Positions 8,764-17,856 of a DNA stretch of 64,000 bases are shown here, piece after piece. Under the pieces are notes generated by a model. That model saw only the letters and a program-made list of their open reading frames with translations. It was not told the origin of the DNA and did not search any database. The position numbers and the translations under genes are program-made. The stretch covers positions 558,001-622,000 of the forward strand of contig CAWAMJ010000002.1 of NCBI GenBank assembly GCA_963783085.1. Reading direction: 5' to 3'. This DNA is from CAVYUC01 sp963783085 (GTDB taxonomy: Bacteria; Bacteroidota; Bacteroidia; Bacteroidales; Prolixibacteraceae). How positions within the stretch are numbered: position 1 is the stretch's first letter; each line of letters opens with the position of its first letter.

Positions 8764-9477
8764 ATGAAAAATTTAATAGGTAAAAAATTTATTTTGAATT
8801 CACTTTTAACAGTGTTGTTTCTTTTTTTCGTAGGCGGAACAGCTTCATTTGCGCAACAACAAGACAAACGGAGCTGGTCCAGCGAAATGGAATCGATACA
8901 AGACGAGAACATGGGTTACATGAAGCAAATCCACGAGATTATCAAAGATTACCCCGCTTTTTCCTATTCGTACAAGTTTGACGATGGTAAAGTGTCGGAT
9001 GTTGTGGTGACGGGCGTTGAAAATGACATAGACAGAAAAAGGCTTGAAGTTGCATTGTTTAACCTGAAAAGCAACAAAAACATGATTAAAGACAAAGCCA
9101 ACCGGATCGGTGTTTTTTATTCGGTAGACAAAGAGCCGGAATATAAAGGTGGCAGGGACGAGCTGGAAGACAAAATCATGAGTAACCTGAAATATCCGGA
9201 AGATGCAAAAAACTGGGGTGTTGAAGGTACCGTATTCGTAAAATTTGTTGTTGACGAAAATGGTGAAATTCCATACGCAACTACTTCCACCAACATCGAA
9301 ACTTCGATGGAAAATTACCTGAAAGACCTGGAAAAGCAGGCGGTTTCTGCTGTTAAAGCTACTTCGGGTGACTGGGAACCTGGCGAGGTAAACGACGTTG
9401 ATGTAGCTTCGCTGGCAGTTGTGCCGGTAACGTTCGATTTTGAAAAAAATCCGTCGCTGCCCGCGTTGATCCGATAA
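8764..9477 (+). CDS. Periplasmic TonB C-terminal domain-like protein
   Basis: A 237-residue protein with an N-terminal signal peptide (cleavage likely after SFAQ, about residue 31). Its C-terminal domain (about 120-230) resembles the TonB C-terminal fold, with the pattern YPEDAKNWGVEGTVFVKFVVDENGEI. It lacks the Pro-rich linker of a true energy transducer, so it is more likely a periplasmic relative than TonB itself. It sits 17 bases after the small membrane protein gene and ahead of a strong terminator, making a two-gene transcript. Confidence 0.8.
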   Translation: MKNLIGKKFILNSLLTVLFLFFVGGTASFAQQQDKRSWSSEMESIQDENMGYMKQIHEIIKDYPAFSYSYKFDDGKVSDVVVTGVENDIDRKRLEVALFNLKSNKNMIKDKANRIGVFYSVDKEPEYKGGRDELEDKIMSNLKYPEDAKNWGVEGTVFVKFVVDENGEIPYATTSTNIETSMENYLKDLEKQAVSAVKATSGDWEPGEVNDVDVASLAVVPVTFDFEKNPSLPALIR

Positions 9478-9510
9478 CCCGCAATTACACAACATTTACA
9501 GATAACGAAA

Positions 9511-9540
9511 AAAAACCGGGAAAATCTTTTCCGGTTTTTC
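9511..9540 (+). terminator. Intrinsic terminator after TonB-like gene
   Basis: AAAAACCGG pairs with CCGGTTTTT, and AAAA/TTTT extends the stem inside with one unpaired G. It ends the 8345-9477 transcript. Confidence 0.85.
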
Positions 9541-9650
9541 TGTTACTACGCCAACCTTTATCTTATTATTGTTGCACTTATTCCTGGCCCGCGAAATATT
9601 TTAATTGATAAAATAAGTTGGAACACAATTATTCTTTTTTACTGAAAATG

Positions 9651-9748
9651 AAAGCTTTAATGTTATTGGCTAAAGCTTTTTTTTTGTGCTCCAAAATTAA
9701 CCCCCGGCTTAAGTTGGGGGCAATAAAACCCTCGCATAGAAGGTTTTA
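9651..9748. repeat. Cluster of three small hairpins
   Basis: Three consecutive inverted repeats lie in the convergent gap before the aldehyde dehydrogenase gene. First, AAAGCTTTA with TAAAGCTTT followed by seven or more T (9651-9685, terminator-like). Second, CCCCC...GGGGG around a CTTAAG core (9701-9720). Third, AAAACC with GGTTTT (9725-9747). The rest of the 310-base gap holds nothing else. Confidence 0.65.
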
Positions 9749-9787
9749 GCCATTAATATATTGATTTAACCGAACACCGGCATTTTC

Positions 9788-11203
9788 TCATTGACTTGGA
9801 GTTCCCATACTGATGGTATGGTTTTCATCGGGTTCCATATCGTGAAATTTATCAATATACACGGTTTTTACGTTCACAAATTCACGGATCCCATTCTCTG
9901 ACAGTTCCCTGCCGTAACCGGAATGCTTTGTGCCTCCGAAGGGCAACCGCGGATCAGACTTCACCAGGGCATTAACGAAAACAGCTCCATCATCGAATTC
10001 CGGAACCAGCTCCTGTGCTTTTTCAAGATCGTTGGTAAAAAGCGAAACGCCGAGGCCGAAAATCGAATTGTTGCTGAGCTTTACAGCTTCTTCGGCATCT
10101 TTTACAACAATAACAGGCGCAACCGGTCCGAACACTTCCTCATCGAAAAGCGGCATTCCGGGTTTTACATTCAACACCAGCGACGGCGGATATTTGGCAT
10201 CTTCGGGTTCACCGCCAACCACAACTTTTGCTCCTTTTTCCACTGATTTTTTCACCTGCTCTTTTACTTTTTCAGCTTGTCCGACACTCGAAAGCGGCCC
10301 AATGGTTGTATTCTCATCGAGCGGATCTCCCGGCCGGAGTTCTTTTATTTTATTCTTAAACCGTTCGATAAATTCATCGGCTACATCTTCATGAACAATG
10401 AACCGCTTCGCGGCAATGCAGCTTTGTCCGCCGTTTTGCATCCGCGCTTTAACGCCAATTTCCACGGCTTTGTCCAGATCGGCATCTTCCAGCACAATGA
10501 ACGAATTGCTGCCCCCCAGTTCAAGCACGGTTTTCTTGATTTTGCTGCCGGCCAGCGATGCCACATTTGCTCCTGCCCCTTCGCTACCGGTGAGTGTAAC
10601 TGCTTTTACTGCTTCGTGTTCAATTACGTTCTTTACCTTGTTGGAACCAATTGCCAGATTTTGAAATACGCCAGATGGGAATCCAGCCTGTACAAAAACG
10701 TTTTCAATGGCTTGAGCGCACATTTGCACGTTGGATGCGTGTTTCAGCAAAATAACATTTCCGGCCATCAGTGTTGGCGCTGCGAAACGAAATACCTGCC
10801 AAAACGGGAAATTCCAGGGCATAACACCCAGAATTGTCCCCAATGGCTCGTATTGCACAAAAGCCATGTGAGCGTCGGCTATCACTGCCTTTCGGTGTAA
10901 AAGCATTTCTGCTTCATTCGCATAATGTTCACATACCCAGGCACATTTTTTAATTTCCGCCTTTGATTCCTGAATTGGTTTTCCCATCTCCCGGCTGATG
11001 GTTTCACTTAATGTTTCCACGTTTTTCTTTAATTCCCCGGCGGCTTTCAACATCAGCTGTTTTCGCTGTGCCACCGTCGTTCGTTTCCATTCGCCAAAAA
11101 CCTCCGCCGATTGAAGGATCTTCTTGTTAATTTCCTCGTCGGAGAGGGATTTAAATTCCCCGATTGTTTCACCGGTAAACGGATTGATGCTTTTTAATGC
11201 CAT
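9788..11203 (-). CDS. NAD(P)-dependent aldehyde dehydrogenase, succinate-semialdehyde type
   Basis: A 471-residue aldehyde dehydrogenase oxidising an aldehyde to its carboxylic acid in the cytoplasm. The catalytic C262 lies in NGGQSCIAAKRF and the general-base E228 in LELGGSN; the substrate-entry motif PWNFPFWQ is at about 129-136. The short N-terminus and GGQSC motif resemble the Sad/GabD-type succinate-semialdehyde dehydrogenases, but the exact substrate is an inference. A separate gene for a YegS-like lipid kinase lies 67 bases upstream on the same strand. Confidence 0.9.
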   Translation of the reverse strand: MALKSINPFTGETIGEFKSLSDEEINKKILQSAEVFGEWKRTTVAQRKQLMLKAAGELKKNVETLSETISREMGKPIQESKAEIKKCAWVCEHYANEAEMLLHRKAVIADAHMAFVQYEPLGTILGVMPWNFPFWQVFRFAAPTLMAGNVILLKHASNVQMCAQAIENVFVQAGFPSGVFQNLAIGSNKVKNVIEHEAVKAVTLTGSEGAGANVASLAGSKIKKTVLELGGSNSFIVLEDADLDKAVEIGVKARMQNGGQSCIAAKRFIVHEDVADEFIERFKNKIKELRPGDPLDENTTIGPLSSVGQAEKVKEQVKKSVEKGAKVVVGGEPEDAKYPPSLVLNVKPGMPLFDEEVFGPVAPVIVVKDAEEAVKLSNNSIFGLGVSLFTNDLEKAQELVPEFDDGAVFVNALVKSDPRLPFGGTKHSGYGRELSENGIREFVNVKTVYIDKFHDMEPDENHTISMGTPSQ

Positions 11204-11270
11204 TGCTTTTTATTTTTAAGTTCATGTATTATTTATCGGCTTGTTTAACTTGATATTTCCGTGCTTACCG

Positions 11271-12161
11271 TTACGCATAAATAACGTTTAATGCATCACG
11301 CATTATTTTCAGATCAAGGGCATTAACATTTTCCACCACTTCGCCGTCGATTTGAAAATCAAGCTTTTTCTTCATTCTGATTTTTGCTTCGGTAACATTC
11401 CACACGCGCACATGCTTCATGGTATGTAACCTGCCCGTAAACCCTTTCAATATAAAAGTAAGAACAAACCACCATGGATAGGGTTTAATTGCAACTACCT
11501 CAAATTTTCCGTCATCAATTTTACCGTTTGGATTTATTTTAATGCCGGTTCCGTAACTTTCGGCATTGGCGATAACCAACATTTCTGCCCTCGTTTTTTT
11601 GCTGAATTCACTGGTTTCAATGGTGAACGAAAAAGATGTTTTTGGCGAAAGGAGTTCTTTAAACATTTGTTTACCATACCCGAGCATTCCTTTGGAACCT
11701 TCCTTTTCAAATCGTTTCACAATGCGGGCATTTATGCCAACATCGGCCAAATGGATGCAATAATGCCTGTTGTTTATGCGAATTACGTCAGCTGGTTTTG
11801 ACTTGCCGGCCAGGGTAATATCCAGGGCCTGTTCCACGTTGTTCGGAATGTTCAGGTTATACGCCAAACCATTGGCAGAACCGTTGGGAATAATACCCAG
11901 CGAGATGTTTGTACCGGTGAGTTCAGAGGCTATTTGGTTCACTGTACCGTCGCCACCCACTGCGGCCACAGTATCAGGATGGAAACGACTGATTATCTGC
12001 CTTATTTGTTTCCGATCATCCTTTCCGCGCGTTTCGTATATTTCATACTGAATGTTTTTTTCTGAAATACGCTGCGATACCAGCGATGTAAAATTCGTGG
12101 CTGGTTTCCTCCCCGATATTGGATTAACAACAAACAATATTTTTCTTCTTTCGCTTTCCAT
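11271..12161 (-). CDS. YegS/DAGK-family lipid kinase
   Basis: A 296-residue diacylglycerol-kinase catalytic-domain protein. It carries the ATP-binding GGDGTVNQ at residues 69-76 and the second conserved block PNGSANGLAYN at about 97-107. Members phosphorylate diacylglycerol, phosphatidylglycerol or sphingoid lipids at the membrane. The start ATG lies about 60 bases from the App1-type gene, which runs the other way; the pair probably shares a divergent promoter region and both act on phospholipids. Confidence 0.88.
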   Translation of the reverse strand: MESERRKILFVVNPISGRKPATNFTSLVSQRISEKNIQYEIYETRGKDDRKQIRQIISRFHPDTVAAVGGDGTVNQIASELTGTNISLGIIPNGSANGLAYNLNIPNNVEQALDITLAGKSKPADVIRINNRHYCIHLADVGINARIVKRFEKEGSKGMLGYGKQMFKELLSPKTSFSFTIETSEFSKKTRAEMLVIANAESYGTGIKINPNGKIDDGKFEVVAIKPYPWWFVLTFILKGFTGRLHTMKHVRVWNVTEAKIRMKKKLDFQIDGEVVENVNALDLKIMRDALNVIYA

Positions 12162-12221
12162 TTTTAAATGTATGAATGGCTTAATAGTTGCATAATTTAT
12201 TTATACAAAATTGGTGCAACT

Positions 12222-13331
12222 ATGCATACGAAGTATTTTAAACCTGTTTTCAAGGGAATAAAAAAACCATTTAAAATCTTAAAAGTATATCTGAAACAGC
12301 GGCTGGGTTGGCTTGATGTTCCCAAAATTTTACCCTATCGCGGATTTGGAAATGAAACGGATGTTTTTATTAGCGGAATGGTCATTGAAGATAAAGGACT
12401 GGCTAAACCGAAAGACAGTCAGAAATTTTGGAAAAACCTGATAGCCACCATTAAACGATTTTCAAGTGATGAAATTCCGCAGGTAAAAATAAGAGCAGAA
12501 TTTTTAGGTCATGCGCAAACTGCGGAAACTGATGAACTGGGATTTTTCTCATTCCGGTTTCACGTGCCCGACAAAACAAAAGAATTACAAACCAAAAAAT
12601 GGCACACCGTTCATTTCGAACTGCTGGATCAGATTGTGGAAGAACAACCACAGATACACGCCACAGGTGAGGTAAGAATAATCAAACCTGCGCAACAGCG
12701 GATTATTGTTTCGGATATCGATGATACGGTAATGATTTCACATTCGACGCAAACATTTAGGAAGCTGCGTTTGATGTTGTTTAAGAACGCGCTCACACGG
12801 ATACCCTTTCCGGGAGTTACCATATTCTACAAAGCTTTGGCGGCGGGTAAATCCGAACAGGATGATAACCCGTTCTTTTTTGTATCGAGCAGCGAATGGA
12901 ACCTGTACGACCTGCTGGACGATTTTTTTAGTTTCAACCATATTCCGAAAGGTGTTTTAATGTTGCGGAAACTGAATTACAGCATTTATCAGTTCTGGAA
13001 ATCGGGGGGCGGAAATCATGAACATAAATATGAAAATATCAGGTCGCTTTTCGATTTTTACCCTGAGCAGCGGTTCATTCTGATTGGCGACAGCGGACAG
13101 CGCGATCCGATTATCTATTCCAGAATTGCCACTGAATTTCCCGGCAGGGTTGAATCGGTTTACATCCGGCAGATCCGATCGAAAAGCTATATGAACGGGC
13201 AGGAAAACCTGCCGGAAAAAATGGCGGAAACCGGCGCCAGTTATATTGAGGTAAAAAATACGCAGGAAGCTTTTAACCATGCTTCGGAAAAAGGTTATGT
13301 TGCAACCGCTTCGCCCGAAGACGTGAATTAG
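12222..13331 (+). CDS. App1-like phosphatidate phosphatase domain protein
   Basis: A 369-residue DUF2183 (App1 catalytic) protein. The HAD-type nucleophile motif DIDDT gives D165/D167, with a second conserved block FILIGDSGQRDP downstream. In yeast, App1 dephosphorylates phosphatidic acid to diacylglycerol; the bacterial substrate is inferred. An earlier in-frame ATG at 12168 would add 18 residues but leave only six bases to the divergent lipid kinase, so 12222 was chosen. Opposed lipid kinase and phosphatidate phosphatase genes suggest a diacylglycerol/phosphatidate balance function. Confidence 0.85.
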   Translation: MHTKYFKPVFKGIKKPFKILKVYLKQRLGWLDVPKILPYRGFGNETDVFISGMVIEDKGLAKPKDSQKFWKNLIATIKRFSSDEIPQVKIRAEFLGHAQTAETDELGFFSFRFHVPDKTKELQTKKWHTVHFELLDQIVEEQPQIHATGEVRIIKPAQQRIIVSDIDDTVMISHSTQTFRKLRLMLFKNALTRIPFPGVTIFYKALAAGKSEQDDNPFFFVSSSEWNLYDLLDDFFSFNHIPKGVLMLRKLNYSIYQFWKSGGGNHEHKYENIRSLFDFYPEQRFILIGDSGQRDPIIYSRIATEFPGRVESVYIRQIRSKSYMNGQENLPEKMAETGASYIEVKNTQEAFNHASEKGYVATASPEDVN

Positions 13332-13366
13332 CTTTTTATGGCCTTTAAATATTTCGCCCCGGCATT

Positions 13367-15763
13367 TTAACGCAAATCAAATTCAGCCGAATCGTTTCTT
13401 TCGAACAATTTTCTTTTTCCCCTGACGTTTATTTCCACCGGATTGGCCCAACCTTTATCGAAATCGATACCTAGTTTTTTATGGTTTATCCGGAGTTTTA
13501 TCCAATGGCTCCGGTACCTGATGTGCAGTTCCAGTTCTTCCACTTCGCGGGGCAGCCGGGGATTCAGGTGCAGAATTTCATCCCTGAACTCCATTCCGGT
13601 GTAACAACGCTGTACGATATCAACCGTTCCGGCCATTGCCCCCAAATGAATACCTTCCGGTGTTGTGCCCCCCTGCACATCATTGATGTCGCTCATCAGG
13701 GCTTTTTGAAAGCTAGCCCACGATCGCTCGCGGTCGGAACGGGCGTATACCCATGAGTGGATGACCTGGCTCAATGTAGATCCATGCGAAGTAATTTTCT
13801 GGTAATAGTCGATGTTCTTCGGAATGCTTTTTTTATCGAATTGTTTATATCCCAACTGGTGAAACATTTTTACCAGTTTTTCCGATGAAAACAGGTAGAA
13901 AAGCATCAAAACATCGGCTTGTTTGCTTGCCCGGTAATTGTTGGGCGAATCGTTTTCTTTTTCAAGGATGCGATCCAAACGTAAAACATCACCATATTTA
14001 CTGCGGTATTTTTTCCAGTCGAGTTCCTTCAGTTCATCGAATCCTTCGAACTGCAAAATAACATCATCGTTGGTAAAAGGAATGTACATTTTGGAAATAA
14101 TGTCGCGCCAGCGTTCAACCACTTCTTCATCGAACCCCACAAGGTCTTTCAGTTGGTTAATGTATTTTTCATCGAACATTTTCAGGAGTTCGAGCGCGGT
14201 TTGAATCACCCAAACCGCCATGAAATTGGTGTATGCGTTGTTATTCAGCCCCGGCTTTTCAGAACCGGGGTAGGCGGTATGGTATTCGTCGGGCCCCATT
14301 ACGCCCCTGATTTCGTACCGGTCTTTTTTGGTATCGAACCGGGCAATTTCCGACCAAAAAAGCGCTGTGTTCAGTATAACTTCGGCGCCGTAAGTAGAGA
14401 GGAAATCCATATCGCCGGTTGTTTGATAATATTGCCACACATTAAAAGGAATCGCTGCATTGATGTGCCTTTGCAACCTGGAATTATCTGGAATCCAGCG
14501 GCCGGATTTTGGGTTCAGGTGAATTTTCTGGCTTTCTTCGCGGCCGTTACTTCCGCTTTGCCACGGAAACATCGCGCCTTTGTAGCCGCTTTCCCGCGCC
14601 AGTTGCCGGGCTTTTGGCAGCCGCTGGTAACGGTACATCAGAAGCGAACGAGCCAGTTGCGGCATGTGTAAGTTCAGGTACGGGAAAATGTACAACTCGT
14701 CCCAAAAAATATGGCCGCGATATGCTTCGCCGTGCCACCCGCGCGACGGGACACCAATGTCGCGCCCGATGCTGTTTCCTGAAACGGTTTGGTGAATGTG
14801 AAAAATATGCGTTCTCAGGATCAGGATTTCATTGTTTTTTGAATTTAGTTTGAATTTACTGAGGTTCCAGATTCCCTCCCAGGATATGCGGTGTTTTTGA
14901 TGAATTTCACTAAAGCTTTCGTCATTTTTAATTCTCAACCGGGCCTCGTCCAGCGGATTGCTTATTGCAAAATCACGTGACGTAAACACCGAAACCTGCT
15001 TTTCAAAACGCAGCGGCTGAAGTTTGGAACAGGAAAAGCTTACGTCCTGGTAAACCGACTTTTTATTTGTGGTAAATGAAGGTTGAATATCCAACCGTTC
15101 GCCGTTTTCAAAAATTTTAAGCGATGCAACCTGCGCCATCCTGATTTTTGATTGCAATGTTTGGCTGACGAGGTAAATTCCGGTATCATCAACAATGCCG
15201 CTGTCGATTATTTCGAGGTGTTTCCCGTTTAATTTCCGGTAACGGGCAACGCCGTTGTTTTCGATGTTGCCGTCGATTCCGGAACGCACCGTTATTTTCC
15301 CGGACCAGTTTAGCGGCATAAAAGTCCACTCAATTCCCGCCACATGCGGATCGTCCATACTTACCAGGCGCCGGCTTATAATCGAAGTTTCTCTTTTTTC
15401 GTCGTCGCGGAACCGCATTTTCCGCTCGAGAACCCCCTCTTTTAAATGCAGGGTTACGATGTAATCCAGAACTTCAACATCATTCAAATTAAACCAGCCT
15501 GAACCCCCGACTTTGTATGTTAGATACAACCAGTTTGGCCAGTTTACCAAATCTTCATTTTCGATTTCGGTTCCTTTTAACTTTGAAATTGCGCGGTTAT
15601 AGCCACCCGCCAGATAGGTTCCGGGATAATTAAATGAATTTGCCTTTTCCTCTTCGAGCGCTCCCCGCGTAGCAAAATAGCCGTTTCCGAGCGTACAAAG
15701 CGCTTCCCTTAATGGTTGTTCTTTGGGGCGCCAACCCATATAAACTACGTCCCAGTTTTTCAT
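13367..15763 (-). CDS. GH65 disaccharide phosphorylase/hydrolase
   Basis: A 798-residue glycoside hydrolase family 65 protein: an N-terminal beta-sandwich domain (about 1-300), an (alpha/alpha)6 barrel with the acid Glu in MGPDEYH, and a C-terminal sheet domain. Known members phosphorolyse trehalose, kojibiose, maltose or trehalose-6-P, giving beta-glucose-1-phosphate; some hydrolyse. The gene follows the beta-PGM/trehalose-phosphatase fusion by 20 bases on the same strand, so trehalose or trehalose-6-P is the most likely substrate and the partner PGM would isomerise the product. Substrate is inferred from context only. Confidence 0.92.
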   Translation of the reverse strand: MKNWDVVYMGWRPKEQPLREALCTLGNGYFATRGALEEEKANSFNYPGTYLAGGYNRAISKLKGTEIENEDLVNWPNWLYLTYKVGGSGWFNLNDVEVLDYIVTLHLKEGVLERKMRFRDDEKRETSIISRRLVSMDDPHVAGIEWTFMPLNWSGKITVRSGIDGNIENNGVARYRKLNGKHLEIIDSGIVDDTGIYLVSQTLQSKIRMAQVASLKIFENGERLDIQPSFTTNKKSVYQDVSFSCSKLQPLRFEKQVSVFTSRDFAISNPLDEARLRIKNDESFSEIHQKHRISWEGIWNLSKFKLNSKNNEILILRTHIFHIHQTVSGNSIGRDIGVPSRGWHGEAYRGHIFWDELYIFPYLNLHMPQLARSLLMYRYQRLPKARQLARESGYKGAMFPWQSGSNGREESQKIHLNPKSGRWIPDNSRLQRHINAAIPFNVWQYYQTTGDMDFLSTYGAEVILNTALFWSEIARFDTKKDRYEIRGVMGPDEYHTAYPGSEKPGLNNNAYTNFMAVWVIQTALELLKMFDEKYINQLKDLVGFDEEVVERWRDIISKMYIPFTNDDVILQFEGFDELKELDWKKYRSKYGDVLRLDRILEKENDSPNNYRASKQADVLMLFYLFSSEKLVKMFHQLGYKQFDKKSIPKNIDYYQKITSHGSTLSQVIHSWVYARSDRERSWASFQKALMSDINDVQGGTTPEGIHLGAMAGTVDIVQRCYTGMEFRDEILHLNPRLPREVEELELHIRYRSHWIKLRINHKKLGIDFDKGWANPVEINVRGKRKLFERNDSAEFDLR

Positions 15764-15783
15764 TTCATTCCGGTATTTATGGT

Positions 15784-17352
15784 TTATCTTGCAATTTCGG
15801 TTTTTTGCGCCAGTATTTCCTTCAGAAATATTTTTACCTGGTACACGTTTTTCAACCGGTATTTTGCGTGGGTTTCCTCGCCATGCGCCCCCACCAAAAT
15901 GCCAATCCCGTAATCTTTAATTTCTTTAAACGCATCTTCATCGGTAACGTCGTCGCCAATGTACAGCGGCACAAATTTACCGGTATCATCCCTGTTCAGC
16001 TTTTTGAGGATCCATGCCACGGCTTTTCCTTTGTGCCATCCCACATCGGGTTTGATTTCCAGTATTTTTTTCCCTGCTCCCAACTTAAAACCAGCGTATT
16101 CATTTTTCACTTCTGTAACATTTTTTTCAATCAGCGGAATGTTTTCTTCGTTTGCGTTGCGGTAATGAACTGCAATGGCAAACCGTTTCCGTTCCACCTG
16201 AACCTGCCTGTCGACGGACAAAAACAGGCGCTTTAACTTATTTTCCATTTGGCTGAGCCGCGGCAAAATCTGTTCTGAATTCTCATGTTCCATGTACAAT
16301 CCGTCCGGGCCGGAAATCCGAAATCCATGGCTTCCGGCATAAATGATTTCATCAAGCTTTACTTTGTCTTTCAAATCGTCCATGTCCCTTCCGCTGATTA
16401 CCGCCACGGTGAACTTTTCGGCACATTGTTTCAGCAGATTTTTCATCTCATCGGAAATCAGGGCATCTTCGGGGCGTTTTACTATTGGCGCCAACGTTCC
16501 GTCGTAATCAAAAAAAAGCACAGGCGATTTTCCCTTTATAAGTTCACTTATTTTCAATTCCTTCGCCGGCTTCTTTTGGGCATGTACAAAATAGTTGCGT
16601 ATTTCCTCATCGTGAAAAAGATGAAACTCGCTGAAATTTTCAATAACCATATCGGCGCCATTTTCACTTAAAGAACTTTTGGCGCCGGTTCGTAAAACAC
16701 CGACAACCAGGGCAAAATTCCCGTTACTGCCGGCCTGCACCCCCGAAATGGCATCTTCAAAAACAATACATGACGAAGGTGTTACGCCCAGTTCTTTTGT
16801 TGCTTTCAGAAAAATATCCGGATTTGGTTTTCCTTTCAGGTGGTGTTTTTGCGCCACTTCTCCATCGACGCGAACGTCGAAAAGGTTTGTAATCCCGGCT
16901 GTTTCGAGCACCAGTTTGCAGTTTTTGCTCGAAGAAACAATGGCTGTTTTCAAGCCGGTTTTGCGCCATTTTTTAATTTTCTCCACAGCGTCGGGATAAA
17001 CTTCCGCACCTTTTACTTTCAGCAACTGCCGGTAAATCCTGTTTTTTTCATTTCCCAACCCACATACGGTTTTCTCACCGGGCGGATCATCTTCATTGCC
17101 GAAGGGCAGTTCAATACTGCGCGATTTCAGAAAGCTTTCCACGCCAGCATAGCGGGGTTTTCCATCGATGTACTTTATGTAATCTTCATCGTTCATCAAA
17201 CGTGATGGATTGTGTTCTTTTTCAAGAAAACTATTGAACATTTCCTTCCATGCCGCTTTATGAATTTTGGCGGTTTGTGTAACAACGCCATCCATGTCAA
17301 ATACCAGCGCCTTCAATCCATCAATGTGATTTTTCATGTTTTTTTGAGTCAT
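15784..17352 (-). CDS. Fused beta-phosphoglucomutase-like HAD and trehalose-6-phosphatase
   Basis: A 522-residue protein with two HAD enzymes in tandem. Residues about 12-250 are a beta-phosphoglucomutase-like unit with nucleophile motif FDMDGVV (D19/D21), cap and the FEDAISGVQAG motif. Residues about 265-520 are an OtsB-type trehalose-6-phosphatase with FDYDGTLAP (D282/D284), SGRD and GDDVTDEDAF. The first half should turn beta-glucose-1-P into glucose-6-P; the second releases trehalose. GH65 follows after 20 bases, giving the order PGM-TPP-GH65 known as one polypeptide in mycobacterial OtsB1. Confidence 0.93.
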   Translation of the reverse strand: MTQKNMKNHIDGLKALVFDMDGVVTQTAKIHKAAWKEMFNSFLEKEHNPSRLMNDEDYIKYIDGKPRYAGVESFLKSRSIELPFGNEDDPPGEKTVCGLGNEKNRIYRQLLKVKGAEVYPDAVEKIKKWRKTGLKTAIVSSSKNCKLVLETAGITNLFDVRVDGEVAQKHHLKGKPNPDIFLKATKELGVTPSSCIVFEDAISGVQAGSNGNFALVVGVLRTGAKSSLSENGADMVIENFSEFHLFHDEEIRNYFVHAQKKPAKELKISELIKGKSPVLFFDYDGTLAPIVKRPEDALISDEMKNLLKQCAEKFTVAVISGRDMDDLKDKVKLDEIIYAGSHGFRISGPDGLYMEHENSEQILPRLSQMENKLKRLFLSVDRQVQVERKRFAIAVHYRNANEENIPLIEKNVTEVKNEYAGFKLGAGKKILEIKPDVGWHKGKAVAWILKKLNRDDTGKFVPLYIGDDVTDEDAFKEIKDYGIGILVGAHGEETHAKYRLKNVYQVKIFLKEILAQKTEIAR

Positions 17353-17464
17353 TTCTGGTTTTATTTTAAAAAAATATGGATCGTTGCTGTTCCTGTGGAT
17401 GATTTATTCCGGAACAACAACAATCCAGATTTTCATTATTTCTGTTCAACCGGAATAACCGGTT

Positions 17465-17821
17465 TTATTCCCGAATCCAGTTTTGGGCCGCAATTAATTC
17501 GCTGTGTGAAAAATACTTAACTTTTCCGCTAATAAACGGGCCGGCCAGTTTCACCCAAAACTCCTGCCATTTGGTTTCGCCAACTACCGCCATTTTTTCG
17601 ATGTCTTTAAAATGGCGGAAATATGTTTTAACATCTTCGACGAAAGCCTTTGGTTCAATACCATTTAAACTGTCGATCTGGATAAAAAGTTTAATCTTTC
17701 CATATTCCTTAACAGCTTTGTCGATTAAAGGATTCACCTTGTCGTAATCCTCTTTCGCAACATGGCCCTGAACCTGCACAGCTATCAAATTTCCGTACGT
17801 TGAATCTAAAATTGTAAACAT
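17465..17821 (-). CDS. SpoIIAA-like STAS-fold protein
   Basis: A 118-residue single-domain protein of the SpoIIAA-like type (DUF3478). It begins with a beta strand pair (GNLIAVQVQGHVAKEDYDKV) and contains IQIDSLNGIEPKAFVEDVKTYFRHF and FWVKLAGPFISGKVKYF, typical of the family. Members bind lipid-like ligands or act in stress signalling, but the role is unproven. It lies between the HtrA protease gene and the trehalose pair, all on the minus strand. Confidence 0.82.
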   Translation of the reverse strand: MFTILDSTYGNLIAVQVQGHVAKEDYDKVNPLIDKAVKEYGKIKLFIQIDSLNGIEPKAFVEDVKTYFRHFKDIEKMAVVGETKWQEFWVKLAGPFISGKVKYFSHSELIAAQNWIRE

Positions 17822-17856
17822 TTTAACAAAGGTTTTATATGAACCAAAATTCTTTT

